A DNA stretch of 64,000 bases from Deltaproteobacteria bacterium (GTDB lineage: Bacteria; Desulfobacterota; Desulfobulbia; Desulfobulbales; Desulfurivibrionaceae), in assembly GCA_013349295.1 (NCBI GenBank), contig DUZW01000001.1, positions 182,266 through 246,265 on the forward strand, written 5' to 3'. Position 1 is the stretch's first letter, and every line of letters starts with the position of its first letter. The position numbers and the translations under genes were made by a program. The notes below the pieces were generated by a model that made no database searches, was not told the origin of the DNA, and was given only the letters and a program-made list of their open reading frames with translations. Below are positions 42,543 through 50,381 of this stretch, piece by piece.

Positions 42543-43979
42543 TTACGAAACATCGATAATCTTCAGGCTGTTGGTGGTTCCCGCAACCCCGAACAGGCTG
42601 CCGGCGGTGATCACCAACCGCCGCAGCCCTGGCCGGATCAAACCGGCGCCTTTCAATAACTCTGCCAACTCGAGATCAGACAGGGCGACGGAGGGCACCC
42701 CCAGAGGAAAGACCCCGGAGGAAAGGGCGAGGATATTGCGGACCGTTGCATTATCGGTGATCGCCACAATCCAGGGCCGGGGCCGTAACCGGGCGATGCG
42801 CCTTGCCGTGGCCCCGGTGGCGGTGGGGGTTACGGCAAGGTCCACCGTGCGGTTCTCCAAGACATCGCAGGTGGCGCTGCTGATCAGATCATCAATAGTG
42901 TATTCGGAACGGATCGCCGCCCTAACCTCCAGCGCGACGCCGCCGCTCTTGACCAGGCCGCGCTCGGTCTGACGGGCAATTTTTTTGGCAATCCGGACCA
43001 CCGCCACCGGATCATGGCCAATGGCGGTCTCCTCGGAAAACATGATCGCGTCTGCGCCATCAAGGATGGCGTTGGCCACATCGGTGACTTCGGCTCGGGT
43101 TGGTCGGGCGTTGTCAACCATGGACAGCAGCATCTGGGTGGCAACGATCACCGGCTTTGCCGCCAGATTGGCCCGATGGATGATATCCTTCTGCAAGCCG
43201 GGAATTTCTTCAATGGGCAGCTCGATGCCGAGATCGCCCCGGGCCACCATCACCGCATCGGCCACCGCCAGAATGGAGTCAAGATGGGCCACCGCCTGCC
43301 GCCGTTCGATCTTGGCCAACAGGCAGGGGTGGTACTTTCCGGTTTTCGGCAGGAGAGCGCGGGCGGCCAGCATATCCTCCGCGCCGCCGACAAAGGAGAT
43401 GCAGATAACATCGGCCTTGTGCTTGACGGCAAAAGCGATGCCTCGCTTGTCTTCCTCGGTGAGCGCCCCGGCAGGTACATCATAGCCGGGGATATTGACC
43501 CCCTTGTTGGAACGAACCACCCCGGCCACCAGGGCTTCGGTTTCGACGATCTCCCCCTCTATGCCCTTGACCTTGAACTGCATCATGCCGTCGCCGACAA
43601 AGATGATGGAGCCCGGGCGCAGCCCTTGGGCCAGCCCGGAAATCTCATGGGGCAGAAAGATGCCCGGTCCGGGACGGGAAACCCCTTCCGGTAAAAAACG
43701 GACCTTGGCGCCCCGGCGCACGGTAATCGGTTTGGGCACAATGCCCAGCCGCATTTTCGGCCCGGGCAGATCCACGATGATGGCCACCGGTCGGCCCATC
43801 TCCGCACTGATTTTCCGCAGACCGGCGATCACCCCGGCGTGTTGCTCAAGCTCTCCATGGGAGAGATTCAGGCGAAAGCCATCAACCCCGGCCGCCATCA
43901 GGCGACGTTGCACGGAAGGCGAAAAGGAGGTCGGCCCCAGGGTGGCCACGATCTTGGTTTTGGAGATGAAGGGGTTCAT
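42543..43979 (-). CDS. pyk: pyruvate kinase
   Basis: A 478-aa glycolytic enzyme converting PEP and ADP to pyruvate and ATP. Seen: N-terminal KTKIVATLGPTSFSPSV, FRLNLSHGELEQH, DLPGPKMRLG, active-site Lys and Mg2+ region (LAKIERRQAV, MVARGDLGIELPIEEIPGLQ), ATQMLLSMV and the allosteric domain. ATG at 43979 with AAGGAG four to five bases upstream is clearly the start. Confidence 0.97.
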   Translation of the reverse strand: MNPFISKTKIVATLGPTSFSPSVQRRLMAAGVDGFRLNLSHGELEQHAGVIAGLRKISAEMGRPVAIIVDLPGPKMRLGIVPKPITVRRGAKVRFLPEGVSRPGPGIFLPHEISGLAQGLRPGSIIFVGDGMMQFKVKGIEGEIVETEALVAGVVRSNKGVNIPGYDVPAGALTEEDKRGIAFAVKHKADVICISFVGGAEDMLAARALLPKTGKYHPCLLAKIERRQAVAHLDSILAVADAVMVARGDLGIELPIEEIPGLQKDIIHRANLAAKPVIVATQMLLSMVDNARPTRAEVTDVANAILDGADAIMFSEETAIGHDPVAVVRIAKKIARQTERGLVKSGGVALEVRAAIRSEYTIDDLISSATCDVLENRTVDLAVTPTATGATARRIARLRPRPWIVAITDNATVRNILALSSGVFPLGVPSVALSDLELAELLKGAGLIRPGLRRLVITAGSLFGVAGTTNSLKIIDVS

Positions 43980-44110
43980 GATGCTCCTTGGTTTTTCAGG
44001 CAATCAGAGATTCTTTGTGCCACCGCGCGACAGGGGCTGAGCAAAATAGGAATCTCGATCAGTGTATCGTTTTTCCGCCGCATCCGCCAAACACAAATTG
44101 AGCGTCATTT

Positions 44111-44140
44111 GTTGAAATCGCAACATGCCGCGATTTCAAC
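44111..44140. promoter_or_regulatory. 11-bp stem hairpin between pyk and mnmA
   Basis: GTTGAAATCGC (44111-44121) and GCGATTTCAAC (44130-44140) form a perfect stem with an eight-base loop. No T run follows on either strand, so it is not a standard terminator; it lies 132 bp upstream of the pyk start and 68 bp downstream of the mnmA stop. Confidence 0.4.
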
Positions 44141-44207
44141 AGTTATTGCTTGGGAGCTCTTGATTTCGTGTCGCGGACCGGTGGGTTCTTCCTTTTTTTC
44201 GAGTCCA

Positions 44208-45278
44208 TCATTCTTTGCCAATCTCTCCGCAGCCGAGAACCGCCTCTCCTTCATAAAAAACCGCAAACTGGCCGGGGGTTACGGCGCGTTGCGGTTCGGC
44301 AAAGCTCACCAGTATCCCGCCATTTTCCTGTCGGATAATCTCTGCCTCGCAGGCTGGATGCCGGGAGCGGATCTTCACCATGCAAACACGGGGCAAGCTC
44401 GGGGCCTGGCCGCTTAGCCAATGCACGCCCGGCAGCAACACCTCCTTCCGCCAGAGGTCCTCGTCCTTGCCGAGCAGCACGGCATTTTCCTCCAGCGCAA
44501 TCCCCGCCACATACCAGGGGGTCGCGTCCGATATGCCCAAGCCCCGGCGTTGGCCGATGGTATACTGATGGATCCCCGAATGGCGCCCAAGTTCCTTGCC
44601 CTGCAAGCTCAGCATTGGCCCAGGCCGCTCTTGTCCCGGCGAATGGGAGGCGAGAAACTCCCCCACCGATTGGTGTTTAAGAAAACAGATATCCTGGCTC
44701 TCCGCCGAATGCCGGGAAGCCAGGCCAAGCTCTGCCGCAAGGCCGTAGACCTCCTTTTTCCGAAAGCCGCCCAAGGGAAAGCAGAGGTGCGCCAGTTGCT
44801 TCTGGGAAAGCAGGCCGAGAAAATAGGACTGGTCCTTTTTGGGATCAAGGCCTTTGAGCAACCGGTAACCGCTTATCCCATCCCCGCTGATCCTGGCATA
44901 ATGGCCTGTGGCGAGCAGGTCCGCTCCAAGGGTATCCCGGACCCGGTCCAGCAGCTGACCGCTTTTGATGGTTCGGTTACAAACCATGCACGGATTGGGG
45001 GTTTTTCCGGCAAAATAGCTGGCGCAGAAATAGTCCACCACCTCCTTTTGGAATGCATCGGCGAGATCCACCACGGTCAGGGGAATCTTTAAAAAATCGG
45101 CAACCGCCCGAACCCGTTGCACCTGCTCCGTCAGATCGGGCTGGGCCAGGGCCATGAAAACGCCCTGCACCTGCGCACCCTGCCTTTGCAACAGGGCCGC
45201 GGACACCGAGGAATCCACCCCGCCGCTCATGGCGACAACAATCTTTTTTTGGTGTATAGTGTAATGATTTTCTGCCAT
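44208..45278 (-). CDS. mnmA: tRNA-specific 2-thiouridylase MnmA
   Basis: A 356-aa ATP-pyrophosphatase that thiolates U34 of Lys, Glu and Gln tRNAs. PP-loop SGGVDSSVSAALL near the N-terminus; catalytic Cys in NPCMVCNRTIKSGQLL; second active-site Cys in SAESQDICFL; C-terminal RHPACEAEI. ATG at 45278 behind GGGGGA is preferred to an upstream in-frame start. It is divergent from the U32-family gene, 28 bp apart. Confidence 0.96.
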   Translation of the reverse strand: MAENHYTIHQKKIVVAMSGGVDSSVSAALLQRQGAQVQGVFMALAQPDLTEQVQRVRAVADFLKIPLTVVDLADAFQKEVVDYFCASYFAGKTPNPCMVCNRTIKSGQLLDRVRDTLGADLLATGHYARISGDGISGYRLLKGLDPKKDQSYFLGLLSQKQLAHLCFPLGGFRKKEVYGLAAELGLASRHSAESQDICFLKHQSVGEFLASHSPGQERPGPMLSLQGKELGRHSGIHQYTIGQRRGLGISDATPWYVAGIALEENAVLLGKDEDLWRKEVLLPGVHWLSGQAPSLPRVCMVKIRSRHPACEAEIIRQENGGILVSFAEPQRAVTPGQFAVFYEGEAVLGCGEIGKE

Positions 45279-45306
45279 CCGATCCCCCGCACGAAAAGGC
45301 TTGTCG

Positions 45307-46542
45307 ATGAAACTTCCGGAACTTCTTGCCCCAGCAGGCAATTTTGAAAAAATGCAGACCGCTATCCACTACGGCGCGGATGGTGTCTATCTTGGCGGAA
45401 AAAAATTCAGCCTCCGGGCCCATGCCACCAATTTCGGCGAAGAGGAAATCGCCCAGGCCGTGGCCTATGCCCACGGACACGGGGTTAAAGTATACACCAC
45501 CATCAACATCTTTGCCCACAATGACGACCTTGCCGAACTGCCAAAATATCTGACCGACCTGCGCGATGCGAAAGTGGACGGCCTCATCATCTCCGACCCG
45601 GGCATCCTCGCCGTTGCCCGCCGGGTGGTACCGGAACTACCGATCCATCTCAGTACCCAGGCCAATGTCACCAACCTGGAGTCCGTGCGTTTCTGGGCCG
45701 GCCAGGGGGTAAAACGTCTCAATCTTGCCCGGGAGCTTTCCCTGGCCGAGATTTCCGCCATTCGGCAGGCCACCGAAACGGAGTTGGAGATCTTCGTGCA
45801 CGGGGCGTTGTGTATCTCTTACTCGGGTCGCTGCCTGCTCAGCCTCTATCTTACGGGCCGCGATGCCAATCAGGGCAACTGCGCCCATCCCTGCCGCTAC
45901 CACTACCGGCTGGAAGAGGAAAAACGTCCCGGCCAGTTCTTCCCGGTGGAAGAAGACAACCGCGGCACCTATATCTTCAACGCCAAGGATCTCTGTCTGC
46001 TTAACCGGCTGCCCGAACTGATCCGGGCCGGGGCGGACAGCCTCAAGATCGAAGGAAGGATGAAAAGCGTGTACTATGTGGGGGCCATAACCCGTCTCTA
46101 CCGGGCAGCCCTTGATTATTGGGCCTCGCATGGCCTTGCCCAGCCTCCTTCCGACGCCACCTTGCCCGCCTCTTTCCGAGAAGAGCTGCTGAAAATCGGT
46201 TCGCGGGGCTACACGGAAAACTTCTTCGACCAGCAACCAACCACCGTTGATATGCTCTACAACGGCCCGTTGATCAGTTACGATTATGCCCCGGTGGGTA
46301 TCGTCCGGCAGACGGGCCTTCAGCCGATTATTGAAACGCGCAACCCCATCGAAGTGGGCGACCGTCTCGAATATCTGGGTCGCGGCCTTAACAATACCGC
46401 CCACACCGTACTCTGCCTCACCGACCGAAACGGCGCCCTGCTCACCCGGGCGAATCCGAACAGTCTCATAACCCTGACCCTTGATCCTGCTCCCGCAGCC
46501 TGTGAAAACAACGGCCTTTTCAGAAAAAAAATGGCTTCTTGA
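45307..46542 (+). CDS. U32 peptidase family protein (TrhP/YrrO-like tRNA hydroxylation)
   Basis: A 411-aa protein. The U32 signature is intact: EIFVHGALCISYSGRCLLS with the Fe-S cysteines, and NQGNCAHPCRYHY further on. The N-terminus LPELLAPAGNFEKMQTAIHY resembles YrrO/TrhP2, which supports hydroxylation of tRNA U34 to ho5U; UbiU/V and RlhA are related alternatives. ATG at 45307 (a TTG two codons earlier is the alternative). It shares a 28-bp divergent promoter region with mnmA. Confidence 0.88.
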   Translation: MKLPELLAPAGNFEKMQTAIHYGADGVYLGGKKFSLRAHATNFGEEEIAQAVAYAHGHGVKVYTTINIFAHNDDLAELPKYLTDLRDAKVDGLIISDPGILAVARRVVPELPIHLSTQANVTNLESVRFWAGQGVKRLNLARELSLAEISAIRQATETELEIFVHGALCISYSGRCLLSLYLTGRDANQGNCAHPCRYHYRLEEEKRPGQFFPVEEDNRGTYIFNAKDLCLLNRLPELIRAGADSLKIEGRMKSVYYVGAITRLYRAALDYWASHGLAQPPSDATLPASFREELLKIGSRGYTENFFDQQPTTVDMLYNGPLISYDYAPVGIVRQTGLQPIIETRNPIEVGDRLEYLGRGLNNTAHTVLCLTDRNGALLTRANPNSLITLTLDPAPAACENNGLFRKKMAS

Positions 46543-46598
46543 ATGAAAAATTGATATATTTAAGAAAATCATTAACTGACCTATGAGGAGCACCTCCC

Positions 46599-47102
46599 AT
46601 GCAGCACAACCTGAGCTTTGCCATGATCCTGATCGGAGCAGTTGTCATGCTCTTCAATCTTGTCAAGGCCCGGGAACTCAACATCCTGACTCCTTTCATC
46701 CCCGCGCGTTGCAGAACGGAGATCATCCGTTCCCTGCGTCTGCATCGGAGGCTGATGTTCTTTTTTCTCCTGGGTTACTGCGTGGTGGCAGGGCTTTTTT
46801 TCTTTGACCTTCCTTTTGTCGGTGAGCTTCTTGTCGGCCTTGTCTTTCTCTTTGGCGCCATCTTCGTGCTCCTTGGTCTTCACATTCAGACCAGAATGCT
46901 CCTTGAGATAAAAAATACCCTGCACGGCCTGTTGCCCATCTGCTCTTCCTGTAAAAAAATCCGCAACGGTGATGGCGACCCCCGTGACCCGGACTCGTGG
47001 AGTACCGTTGAGAAGTTCATCTCCGCTAAAACCTCGGCCGATTTTACCCACAGTATCTGCCCGGATTGCCTTAAAAAGCTCTACCCCGACCTCTACCAAT
47101 AA
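46599..47102 (+). CDS. membrane protein with C-terminal zinc-ribbon
   Basis: A 167-aa protein with three or four membrane helices (about 5-22, 52-70, 74-96) and a cytoplasmic tail. The tail holds a cysteine pattern (LLPICSSCKKIRN...FTHSICPDCLKKLYPDL) also found as a C-terminal module in sensor proteins of Desulfobacterota, likely metal-binding. Function unknown. The DUF309 gene follows 8 bp later on the same strand. Confidence 0.72.
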   Translation: MQHNLSFAMILIGAVVMLFNLVKARELNILTPFIPARCRTEIIRSLRLHRRLMFFFLLGYCVVAGLFFFDLPFVGELLVGLVFLFGAIFVLLGLHIQTRMLLEIKNTLHGLLPICSSCKKIRNGDGDPRDPDSWSTVEKFISAKTSADFTHSICPDCLKKLYPDLYQ

Positions 47103-47110
47103 TCGCCTCC

Positions 47111-47674
47111 ATGAATCCCCCTGGTTTTGAACCGTTTCAGGATCGCTTGAGCCGAGATATCAGAAATGAACTTTCCGCGGCGCTCTCTTCGGCGCTGGCT
47201 GAAAATGATCTTGCTCCGGTCCGTGCCGTTGCTGAATCTTATCTGCAAAAAGGGTTGGCAGCTCCCTATGTCGCCTATATTGAGGCGCGCTTGACCGGCT
47301 ATGCCAAGGCTCTTGAAATGATCGCGCGGACAGGTGCCGGCGATGCCCTGTCCAGGGCGTTGGTGCTTTGGGATCTGGGGCTTTTTTTCGAGGTCCACGA
47401 AATTCTGGAGCAGGCATGGCATGGGGCATGTGGCGCGGAAAAAGAGATTCTCCAGGCCATGATCCGGGCGGCGGGTTTTTATATTAAGGGAGAGTATGGG
47501 TATTACCAGGCAGGGGCCAAAATGGCCGGTCGGGCAGTGACGGCCCTGGAAAAAAATCGGCTGGCATGTGCCGGTTTTGCTTTGGATACGCTGTTGGAGA
47601 GCTTAAGAAACCTGGATCCAGTTCCGCCCAAATTGATGGACTCACAAAAAGGGAAAAAGGCCTCTGCCCCGTAA
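47111..47674 (+). CDS. DUF309 family protein
   Basis: A 187-aa protein with the DUF309 motif: GLFFEVHEILEQAWHGACGA followed by LQAMIRAAGFYIKGEYGY (the E-H-E and Trp pattern is typical). DUF309 is uncharacterised, helical, possibly metal-binding. It starts 8 bp after the zinc-ribbon membrane protein gene, so the two are probably co-transcribed. Confidence 0.8.
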   Translation: MNPPGFEPFQDRLSRDIRNELSAALSSALAENDLAPVRAVAESYLQKGLAAPYVAYIEARLTGYAKALEMIARTGAGDALSRALVLWDLGLFFEVHEILEQAWHGACGAEKEILQAMIRAAGFYIKGEYGYYQAGAKMAGRAVTALEKNRLACAGFALDTLLESLRNLDPVPPKLMDSQKGKKASAP

Positions 47675-47706
47675 CACCAAGGCAAAGAGTTACAAAGCTA
47701 TTGCGG

Positions 47707-48084
47707 TTATTGAATGACCCGGAGGATTTTTCGTTCGAGAATCTCCAGGGTGAAGGGTTTTAAAATCAACTCATCCACCTTCAGCTGCAAGGCCATGCTG
47801 ATCCGGGATTCGGTGGCTTCCGCCGTAACCATGATGAAGGGGATATCCTTGAAAATCTCACTGGCGCGTATTTCCCGCAACAGTTCAAACCCGCTCATCA
47901 CCGGCATATTCCAATCGGAGATGACAAGATCAATCCTCCGGGCGTGCAGGATTTTCATGGCCTCGCTGCCATCCGAGGCTTCATAAATCCTGGAAAAACC
48001 CATCCGCTGTAACTGCACTTTCATGATATTGCGGAGTACCGCCGTATCGTCCACGATGAGGATCTCTCTGTTCGCCTGTATCAT
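47707..48084 (-). CDS. single-domain response regulator
   Basis: A 125-aa CheY-like receiver: ILIVDDTAVLRNIMK, phospho-acceptor Asp in DLVISDWNMPVMSGF (about 57), Thr in MVTAEA and Lys in LILKPF. The composition resembles chemotaxis CheY. It has no neighbouring kinase. Confidence 0.93.
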   Translation of the reverse strand: MIQANREILIVDDTAVLRNIMKVQLQRMGFSRIYEASDGSEAMKILHARRIDLVISDWNMPVMSGFELLREIRASEIFKDIPFIMVTAEATESRISMALQLKVDELILKPFTLEILERKILRVIQ

Positions 48085-48313
48085 TTTCCTCTGCCTCTGT
48101 CGTATGATTTCAAGATGCTTTCACTGTACTTCTCGGCATTGTCCGGAGAAAATATGAGGCGTATTTTCAAAAGGTCGCGGTTTCTCTATGCCCACGCCTT
48201 GTTCCACGGTTTACGGAAATAAATGTTTCTGTTATGATCACCTCTTTTATAGTGTTGTCTGTTCGATATTCCTGTCGATTCTCGGCATTGAGTTCTATCC
48301 CCCGGAGGCTTTC

Positions 48314-49330
48314 ATGGCTGATTCAACCTTGCCGCCATATATCCAGGCGCTGCTCAGGCCGGAGGCATACCCGCATTCCGCGCCGGAAATATCCCTGGTG
48401 CAAACCCATATTTCCTATGTGCTGCTGGCTGGCGACTTTGTTTACAAGATCAAGAAACCCGTGGACTTCGGTTTTCTCAACTTTACCACCCTGGAAAAGC
48501 GTAGGCATTTCTGCGAGCAGGAGCTGGTTTTAAACCGGCGGTTGTGCCCTTCTCTGTACCTTGGCCTGACTACGATCACTCAGCAGGAAGATTCGACCTT
48601 TGCCCTGGACGGCCCAGGGATTCCCGTTGAGTACGCCGTAAAAATGGCACGAATGCCGGAAGAGCGGATGATGGCCAAGGTCATCGCTCAAGGCGGACTC
48701 ACCAGGGAGATCTTGGACCGGATTATCGCCATACTGGTTCCTTTTTATGCCAGGGCCGAGAGTGGGCCTGCCATTGAAAAATTCGGAACCGCCCAGGCCG
48801 TGAGCGTCAATGTGCTGGAAAATTTTGACCAAACCCAAGGCTTCATCGGCTGTGCCGCCTTGAGCCGGGAGCAGTTCGAGTCTATCGGCAGCTACGCGCG
48901 CGCTTTTCTCGGCAACGAGCAGCTCTTTGCCGCCCGCATCGCCGAGGGCCGGGTTCGGGATTGCCATGGCGATCTGTATTCCGCCAATATTTGCCTTGCC
49001 GACCAGATTTTCATCTACGATTGTATCGAGTTTAACGAGCGGTTCCGTTATTGCGATGTGGCAAGCGACGTGGCATTCCTGGCCATGGACCTTGATTTCC
49101 ATGGCTTACCCGAGCTTTCCCGCTATTTTATCGAGCACTTTTGCCGGGCTGCGAACGATACCACCCTGCTGCCCATGCTCAACTTCTATAAATGTTATCG
49201 GGCCTATGTCCGGGGCAAGATCGGCCTTTTCACCGCCCATGCCCCTGAGGTTGATCCCGCAACCGCCGACAACTGTCTTGCCTTGGCAAAAAAATACTTC
49301 GCCCTGGCTGAACGCTATGCCGCAGCCTGA
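48314..49330 (+). CDS. aminoglycoside-phosphotransferase-like kinase (COG2187 type)
   Basis: A 338-aa protein kinase-fold enzyme. Catalytic loop DCHGDLYSANICLAD and the following IYDCIEFNERFRYCDVASDV supply the HGDxxxxN and Asp metal motifs. Its N-terminal pattern (TTLEKRRHFCEQELVLNRRL) matches COG2187, a family whose substrate is unknown. Other organisms often have this fused to a P-loop kinase domain; here the next gene supplies that as a separate protein overlapping by 14 bp. Start at 48314 with GGAGG five to six bases upstream; an upstream in-frame ATG lacks support. Confidence 0.85.
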   Translation: MADSTLPPYIQALLRPEAYPHSAPEISLVQTHISYVLLAGDFVYKIKKPVDFGFLNFTTLEKRRHFCEQELVLNRRLCPSLYLGLTTITQQEDSTFALDGPGIPVEYAVKMARMPEERMMAKVIAQGGLTREILDRIIAILVPFYARAESGPAIEKFGTAQAVSVNVLENFDQTQGFIGCAALSREQFESIGSYARAFLGNEQLFAARIAEGRVRDCHGDLYSANICLADQIFIYDCIEFNERFRYCDVASDVAFLAMDLDFHGLPELSRYFIEHFCRAANDTTLLPMLNFYKCYRAYVRGKIGLFTAHAPEVDPATADNCLALAKKYFALAERYAAA

Positions 49331-49883
49331 CCTGTTTATTTTTTTCGGCCTGATCGCCACGGGCAAGAGCACTGTGGCCCAGGCCTGGGCCGAACGTCAC
49401 ACCCTTGCCTATTACAACTCCGATGTGGTGCGCAAGGAGTTGGCCGGACTCTCTCCCCAAACCCACCAGCGTGAAACTGCCGATCAGGGAATCTATACCA
49501 GCGAGTTCACAGCCAGAACCTATGCGGCTCTGCTCGCCCGCGCGGAACAGGATATTACCCGTGGCCGGGGAGTGGTGCTCGATGCCTCGTATCAGCGGAA
49601 AAGCGACCGCGACCAAGTGCGGATGCTTGCGCAGCGTCTGGGTGTTCGGCTATATTGTATTCTCTGTATCTGTCCGGAAGAGGAAATGAAACGCCGCATG
49701 GCCAAGAGAGCTCTTGACCCAGAGGCGGTTTCGGATGGGCGCTGGGAAATCTACCTGAAACAAAAAGAGAGATTTGAACCCCCGGCTGAACTTACTCCGG
49801 CTCAGCTCATAACCCTGTCAACCGATTTGCCGGTGGAAGCTGTTTTAGCGCAGCTGTCCGCCCTGCTGGAGACACAGTCATGA
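49317..49883 (+). CDS. P-loop kinase (COG0645 type)
   Basis: A 188-aa ATP-binding protein with Walker A GLIATGKST near residue 12, then YYNSDVVRKELAG and VVLDASYQRKSDRD resembling small-molecule kinases and zeta-toxin-like ATPases. It starts inside the upstream kinase gene (14-bp overlap), and the NIL-ferredoxin gene starts within its last four bases. In many genomes the two kinase domains are one fused protein, so the pair should work together. Substrate unknown. Confidence 0.85.
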   Translation: MPQPDLFIFFGLIATGKSTVAQAWAERHTLAYYNSDVVRKELAGLSPQTHQRETADQGIYTSEFTARTYAALLARAEQDITRGRGVVLDASYQRKSDRDQVRMLAQRLGVRLYCILCICPEEEMKRRMAKRALDPEAVSDGRWEIYLKQKERFEPPAELTPAQLITLSTDLPVEAVLAQLSALLETQS

Positions 49884-50311
49884 ATACTAGAATTTATGTC
49901 CTGAAGTTCCCCAAGGAAGTCATTGACCAGCCGATCATCAGCAATCTGGTTCGGAAGTACGACCTGGAGTTCAATATCCTCAAGGCCACCATCCTCCTCC
50001 AGCAGGAAGGGGTCATGGTTCTCGAAATCATCGGCCACAAGGCCAATGTCAAGAAGGGGATCGCCTACCTGAACGAAATGGGGGTTACAGTGAAAAGCAT
50101 GGCCGGCAATATTCGCCGCGATGATGACAAATGTTACCAGTGCGGCGCCTGCACCGGCATCTGCCCAACCGGCGCGCTCGCTCTCCACCGACCCGATATG
50201 GCAGTGCTGTTCGACGAGGAAAAATGCACGGCCTGCGGTCTGTGTGTTTCCGTCTGCCCGGCACGGGCCATGGAGGTTTCCCTCAATGGTAACGAGGAGC
50301 TTGCAGCCTAG
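49880..50311 (+). CDS. NIL-domain 4Fe-4S ferredoxin
   Basis: A 143-aa protein: an N-terminal NIL domain (about 1-75; ligand-binding, first known from methionine ABC transporters) and two 4Fe-4S motifs, CYQCGACTGICP and CTACGLCVSVCP. Such NIL-ferredoxins occur in anaerobes, sometimes in homocysteine-synthesis and sulfur-related settings. It overlaps the P-loop kinase gene by four bases. Cytoplasmic electron carrier; redox partner unknown. Confidence 0.92.
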   Translation: MNTRIYVLKFPKEVIDQPIISNLVRKYDLEFNILKATILLQQEGVMVLEIIGHKANVKKGIAYLNEMGVTVKSMAGNIRRDDDKCYQCGACTGICPTGALALHRPDMAVLFDEEKCTACGLCVSVCPARAMEVSLNGNEELAA

Positions 50312-50381
50312 CCTCTTTCTACCCTACCTTCAAGCCGTCCCACACAGGCCTTGGACACGCAAAACCAGCCGGAAGATCGAT

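Noticed and set aside
44111..44140. Hairpin near pyk/mnmA as a rho-independent terminator.
   Set aside because: The stem is good but no T tract follows on either strand, so it is listed only as a possible regulatory hairpin.
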